Assembly: GCF_004917065.1 (NCBI RefSeq)
Contig: NZ_SSYA01000002.1
Location: 1,093,897 to 1,157,896, forward strand
From: Geomonas ferrireducens
Lineage (GTDB): Bacteria; Desulfobacterota; Desulfuromonadia; Geobacterales; Geobacteraceae
Length of the DNA: 64,000 bases
Reading direction: 5' to 3'
Position 1 is the first letter of the stretch. Each line of letters opens with the position of its first letter. The notes under the pieces are model-generated. The model was not told the origin of the DNA. It saw nothing but the letters and a program-made list of their open reading frames with translations, and did not search any database. The position numbers and the translations under genes are program-made. Of this stretch, positions 60,801-64,000 are shown in pieces.

Positions 60801-61226
60801 TCATGTTTTTATTTTACGCGCTTTGCCTTTAACATAATCATCGTCATAGGCACTAATTTCTTTAAGAAAGTAATTTCTCAACGCATCAATCTGATCAAAG
60901 CATTGACTCTTGGGTAATACATTAAGATTACCAACTACAGCATTGACAATTTTTGTAAAAACATTTTTTTCAAGTCGTTTGCAGGTGTGGAAATATTCTT
61001 TTAACTGCTTAATACAAATTTTGAGAGCTGCACTATTTTCTCTATGAAGGTGAGATTTAACCTCTGCAAACGTCTCATCTATATGTTTGATTCTAACTCT
61101 GAAGTCATCTTCATAGATAAATGGTGTACTTCTTGGGACAGGATTATGAGTGTTGAATTCAGATATTGCTCTTGAATTGATTGGAGTAGAGTTTTCAGCC
61201 CCTGGCCAACTACTTTTAATCCCCAT
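60801..61226 (-). CDS. Hypothetical helical protein
   Basis: A 141-residue protein, largely helical (ALKICIKQLKEYFHTCKRLEK, then SQCFDQIDALRNYFLKEIS). Not recognised. The ATG at 61226 has GAGGTG upstream. It is 140 bases upstream of the HEPN-like gene on the same strand and could be co-transcribed with it. No partner or domain can be named. Confidence 0.5.
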   Translation of the reverse strand: MGIKSSWPGAENSTPINSRAISEFNTHNPVPRSTPFIYEDDFRVRIKHIDETFAEVKSHLHRENSAALKICIKQLKEYFHTCKRLEKNVFTKIVNAVVGNLNVLPKSQCFDQIDALRNYFLKEISAYDDDYVKGKARKIKT

Positions 61227-61238
61227 GACACACCTCAA

Positions 61239-61523
61239 GAAGGAAATATGTTCATGACACTATGTCATGCAAAGCCCTTATACCATAAGATTTTAACGTT
61301 GGGAAGGCAGATGGCATGGGATTGATGGTGGGGGTGGGTATTCGTCGGAATAGATTTTTTCCTATACGATGAGAGAGGTGACGCTAACTTTTTTAAATAA
61401 AAACAGCATGAGACTTCTAAATTTGACCTATAACAAGACTTTACCTATTACCCTTAACGTTGTCATATCTAAGTAAAAACTGACGACCACAGGGCTAATA
61501 TGCTCACTCGGCGTTTTATATAT
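61239..61523. other. AT-rich gap without gene
   Basis: About 300 bases without a supported gene. A G-rich tract (GATGGTGGGGGTGGG at about 61322) is the only notable feature. Confidence 0.4.
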
Positions 61524-61526
61524 AAA

Positions 61527-61551
61527 AAGGCAGGAATGTGATTCCTGCCTT
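61527..61551 (-). terminator. Terminator of the HNH gene
   Basis: AAGGCAGGAAT and ATTCCTGCCTT form an 11-bp stem with a 3-base loop, followed on the minus strand by TTTAT. It begins four bases after the stop. Confidence 0.85.
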
Positions 61552-61555
61552 CTAT

Positions 61556-62071
61556 CTAAGCCGCTTGTCTCAATTCGTTTTGCTCCTTGTACCGGTAGAA
61601 TAACGAATACACGCCGCCTGGCTTCATCCCATACCTCTCGGCTACGTCTTTGACCGGCACCCCTGATTTAACCAGGTCAAAGACCTCCTTCTTCTGGTGG
61701 GAGAGTATCTTCTGATTCGGGTACAGGCCCAAGGTCGCTGCATGATCGTGGTTCTCCTGGCCAGTAACCCACTCCAGATTTTCGACACGATTATTGGTCT
61801 TAACTCCGTCAATGTGGTTAACCATCGGTTTATTGTCAGGGTTGGTGATGTAGGTTTGCGCTACAACTCGGTGGATATAAACCAACTTCGTTCTGCCGTC
61901 TTTTGTCAAGGCCACCCTCAAATATCCTGCCTTCATGTTGTCTACCGGGGTCATGATCTTCAATTTATTGCTGTGTTTGCGAGGTAGGCTGTAAACTACT
62001 CCGGTTCTGGTAACTGCGTATAATCCCTCATATCCAGGTATGGGTCGTGCTGCATTTGAAATGAATTCCAC
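61556..62071 (-). CDS. NUMOD4-HNH endonuclease with C-terminal HTH
   Basis: A 171-residue free-standing HNH nuclease. Residues about 10-30 (PIPGYEGLYAVTRTGVVYSL) form the NUMOD4 DNA-binding motif; the HNH core follows as VYIHRVVAQTYITNP and VNHIDGVKTNNRVENLEWVT. The C-terminal part has a putative helix-turn-helix (VKSGVPVKDVAERYGM). The start is GTG at 62071 with AAGGAG eight bases away. Such genes are often free-standing homing endonucleases that invade phage or plasmid genes; no host gene is interrupted here. Confidence 0.88.
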   Translation of the reverse strand: MEFISNAARPIPGYEGLYAVTRTGVVYSLPRKHSNKLKIMTPVDNMKAGYLRVALTKDGRTKLVYIHRVVAQTYITNPDNKPMVNHIDGVKTNNRVENLEWVTGQENHDHAATLGLYPNQKILSHQKKEVFDLVKSGVPVKDVAERYGMKPGGVYSLFYRYKEQNELRQAA

Positions 62072-62157
62072 TTATAAAACTCCTTAGTTATTGATTCTAG
62101 CTCAATGCTAGTACCTGTTATTAACCAAGGAGTGTGCTTTACATGAAAAGTTTCCCG

Positions 62158-62215
62158 CTAAGCCCGTATTGCGACCGCTCCGCCTCTCCCTCGGCCAACC
62201 TGCGCCCCGCCGAGG
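62158..62215. other. GC-rich patch in AT-rich intergenic DNA
   Basis: About 55 bases with high G+C (GCCCGTATTGCGACCGCTCC, then CGGCCAACCTGCGCC) stand out from the AT-rich flanks. It is not coding in either direction by my reading. A regulatory, transfer-origin or replication site is possible. Confidence 0.3.
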
Positions 62216-62297
62216 AAAACACTTGAAACTGGTTATTTTTCTGATACTTAGCGCGAATCCTTCCAAGTTATAGAGAGATACCCCCGATGATCTCCGG

Positions 62298-64000
62298 TCA
62301 CAACATGTTGCTCCCTCTATCCTCTATAGATGTCAATCTAATGTTCTCCTTTTTTACCTTTATAATAAGAGTACTAATACACGATTCTTCCATTCGAACT
62401 AACTCTAGTTTAATGTTCGGTAGAAACTTACATCTGTTTATTATTCTGACATTGTGTCTACATTTACCACTACAAGTGTTACATCTCAATGTCCTTTTAA
62501 TGTTAAGTGTTCTGGGTACAACATCTTTGATAGTAAGTTTATGTTTTGGCAATATCCTTGGCATGTATGCTCTCCTAGATTCCAACCATCCTTCAGGTAC
62601 TATATAATTAAAACCTTTATCTAGAGAAGATAGCATCCTCCTCGCATGTGGGTACTTTAGAACTGGATCAACTCTTAAAGCAAGCAGTTCATTTACTGTC
62701 TCATAAAAAAATTTTAACATCATATTAGTTACATCGTCGACATGTGAAGTCTGACATATCACCGAATCATGCACTGTCAGAACCGGTACTCCTTTACAGG
62801 TAAAATGCTCAATCACCTTCTCCATGACACAGGAGTCATAATACTGAAGTTCACTGCCGAAGTTGTTTGCCACCAGGTGAGATATAGCCGGATGCTTGGC
62901 TTTCAGGAGATCAAGCTTTGCCCAGATGGGTTCGTAATTAGTGATCTCGTACTTGCTAAGTTTTCTTTCCCTTCTTAGTTGGTCAAATACTCCTGAAGCC
63001 GCTAGTTCCGGAGTTACAGCATTGAAGGCCGTCAAGAGTATCAATTTGTTCAGATCACGGTCATCATTGGCATTCTCCAGGGCATACTGGCCAGGTTCAA
63101 GAGTGTAGGCGTCCTCCTCTTTATTGGCGTAATTCAGTCCGACCTTGGCATAAAGGAGGTGGATGTGCATTGCCGAGAAGTCAAGCTCCACAGTAGGCTC
63201 CCCTTGGATGGTGATGTATTTCCTGACAATGCTAGGGGCGCTGATCCACCAGGCCCCATAATAACGCCCTCCCTGTGCCATGCTTCCATTGTTGAATACC
63301 CTGTAGACGGATTTATTCGAAAGTCTGAGAACTATACGCTTTACACCAGGCAGATCCATGCCGGTCAACTGCTCTACCAATGCATCCCGGTCCTCTTCAG
63401 TGAGACACTCGATATCAACGTCTATCTGTGACCGTTCTAGAAGCCCATTGTACTGACGTACTTTCTTAGCCATCCTCTTGGTCGTGGTATTGATGGGAAC
63501 TTTCAGAGGAGGTTTTACTTCCCTCTTTTTCATTTTACCCTTGTACTCGTACTCTACCTCTTTGGGCTTTCCTCTGAGCACGAGGACATCATCCTCAACG
63601 AATGTTGAGATCATGACAGGGGTAAGGTTATGTTTGGCAAAGAGCATTGCAAGGCTTTGGGTAGGTCTCATTCTGCTGACATATGAATGAAAAGTATTAG
63701 ATTCTTCATCATAGAACTGACCTCCAGGACGGTTGTCTATATATCCGTTCGCGTATAGGTGCCCTATGCATCCAATTAAATAGTCAAATGATATATTGTG
63801 ATTTTTAATATAAATATGACCGATGCCTGTCCCGGTGTAGTCGGCCTTGTCTCTGCTGTATGCCAGGTATTGTTCGGGATCGCACAAGAACGACTGATAC
63901 AGGTCCAGCACCAGGGCCTTCATGTTGATCCGGTAGCCATCAACCTTCCGAGATGCGATCCCCTCCGTCAACTCTTTGACCAGAGCATCAACTTCATTTG
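62298..64000 (-). CDS. Palm-polymerase-like protein (5' end outside the window)
   Basis: At least 567 residues; the frame is open to the right edge and the first possible start in the window (TTG at 63971) is probably internal. Motifs (numbered from that TTG): YGAWWISAPSIVRKYITI then VELDFSAMHIHLLYA (about 260-273), a LNKLILLTAFNA helix (307-318), FGSELQYYDSCVMEKVI, and VPVLTVHDSVICQ (395-407). These echo motif A (Asp), motif B (Lys, helix) and motif C (H-D) of the A-family/T7 RNA polymerase palm. The C-terminus (about 490-540) is basic with CNTCSGKC, a possible zinc site. A replicative or priming polymerase of the element is likely, but untested. Confidence 0.6.
   Translation of the reverse strand, partial: NEVDALVKELTEGIASRKVDGYRINMKALVLDLYQSFLCDPEQYLAYSRDKADYTGTGIGHIYIKNHNISFDYLIGCIGHLYANGYIDNRPGGQFYDEESNTFHSYVSRMRPTQSLAMLFAKHNLTPVMISTFVEDDVLVLRGKPKEVEYEYKGKMKKREVKPPLKVPINTTTKRMAKKVRQYNGLLERSQIDVDIECLTEEDRDALVEQLTGMDLPGVKRIVLRLSNKSVYRVFNNGSMAQGGRYYGAWWISAPSIVRKYITIQGEPTVELDFSAMHIHLLYAKVGLNYANKEEDAYTLEPGQYALENANDDRDLNKLILLTAFNAVTPELAASGVFDQLRRERKLSKYEITNYEPIWAKLDLLKAKHPAISHLVANNFGSELQYYDSCVMEKVIEHFTCKGVPVLTVHDSVICQTSHVDDVTNMMLKFFYETVNELLALRVDPVLKYPHARRMLSSLDKGFNYIVPEGWLESRRAYMPRILPKHKLTIKDVVPRTLNIKRTLRCNTCSGKCRHNVRIINRCKFLPNIKLELVRMEESCISTLIIKVKKENIRLTSIEDRGSNML

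Noticed and set aside
48439..64000. Search for a reverse transcriptase, retron, diversity-generating element or Cas genes in the element
   Set aside because: No YxDD-type protein, template/variable repeat pair or cas gene could be seen.

Overview
The window looks like chromosomal DNA of a Geobacter-type deltaproteobacterium (order Geobacterales) carrying the left end of an integrated mobile element. Reasons: a GC-rich core, a dodecaheme c7-type cytochrome, several rubrerythrin/ferritin-like proteins, an MglA-like GTPase gene, a long-form PurL, and short intergenic palindromes repeated at several sites. No species call is made; it rests on protein resemblance and gene content.

Layout. 1-12.5 kb: a truncated endonuclease III gene, a PHP phosphoesterase, then a mostly minus-strand run (CMP-kinase-like/BON protein, rubrerythrin, MgtC-like protein, MglA-like GTPase, HEAT-like protein, SPOR protein, EF-G paralogue, coaX, birA, nadC). 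12.6-17 kb: a 12-heme cytochrome with its own promoter and terminator, PAP2, DUF72, YaeQ and YkgJ-type proteins, and repeat elements. 17-25.4 kb: a tight minus-strand nucleotide operon purB-mscS-purL-purQ-purF-pyrE. 25.5-28.5 kb: MBL hydrolase and a sensor kinase. 28.7-32.4 kb: the plus-strand glycolytic set gap-pgk-tpiA, then secG. 32.4-34.5 kb: four tRNA genes (two identical Leu-GAG, Leu-CAG, Ala-GGC), each followed by a hairpin terminator, with a small novel ORF and a ferritin-like gene between them. 34.7-44.8 kb: accessory core with a 22-bp minisatellite, a lipoprotein/M48 protease cluster, a ferritin-like protein, a HelD-like helicase, a radical SAM enzyme and an adenosine-specific kinase.

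44.8-47.1 kb is a decayed zone: REP-like palindromes, a bulged stem-loop, a superoxide reductase gene without a normal start codon, a 10-bp tandem repeat and a gene remnant. At about 47.17 kb lies the 3' end of a tRNA (T-arm, acceptor strand, CCA) followed by a terminator and flanked by a tyrosine recombinase gene. This is the expected architecture of an attachment site. From here to the end of the window the content is that of a plasmid-like or integrative element: integrase, RES-domain protein, zinc-finger protein, RadC, response regulator, ArdC, XRE regulator, orphan ParB, NUMOD4-HNH nuclease, and a protein with palm-polymerase-like motifs that runs off the right edge. Two consensus-like DnaA boxes lie in a gap at 50.86 kb. 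The element probably continues beyond base 64000.

The best candidates for something undescribed are, in the element: (i) a two-gene unit (54983-58242) whose membrane-anchored small protein and exported 933-residue TPR protein share a short Gly/Ala/Thr/Ser motif; (ii) the polymerase-like protein at 62298-64000; (iii) a 433-residue protein with an R-x4-H motif near its C-terminus like that of HEPN ribonucleases; and (iv) a RES-domain protein without the usual antitoxin. In the core, the 16-17 copy 22-bp array at 35280-35653 is the most striking non-coding structure.
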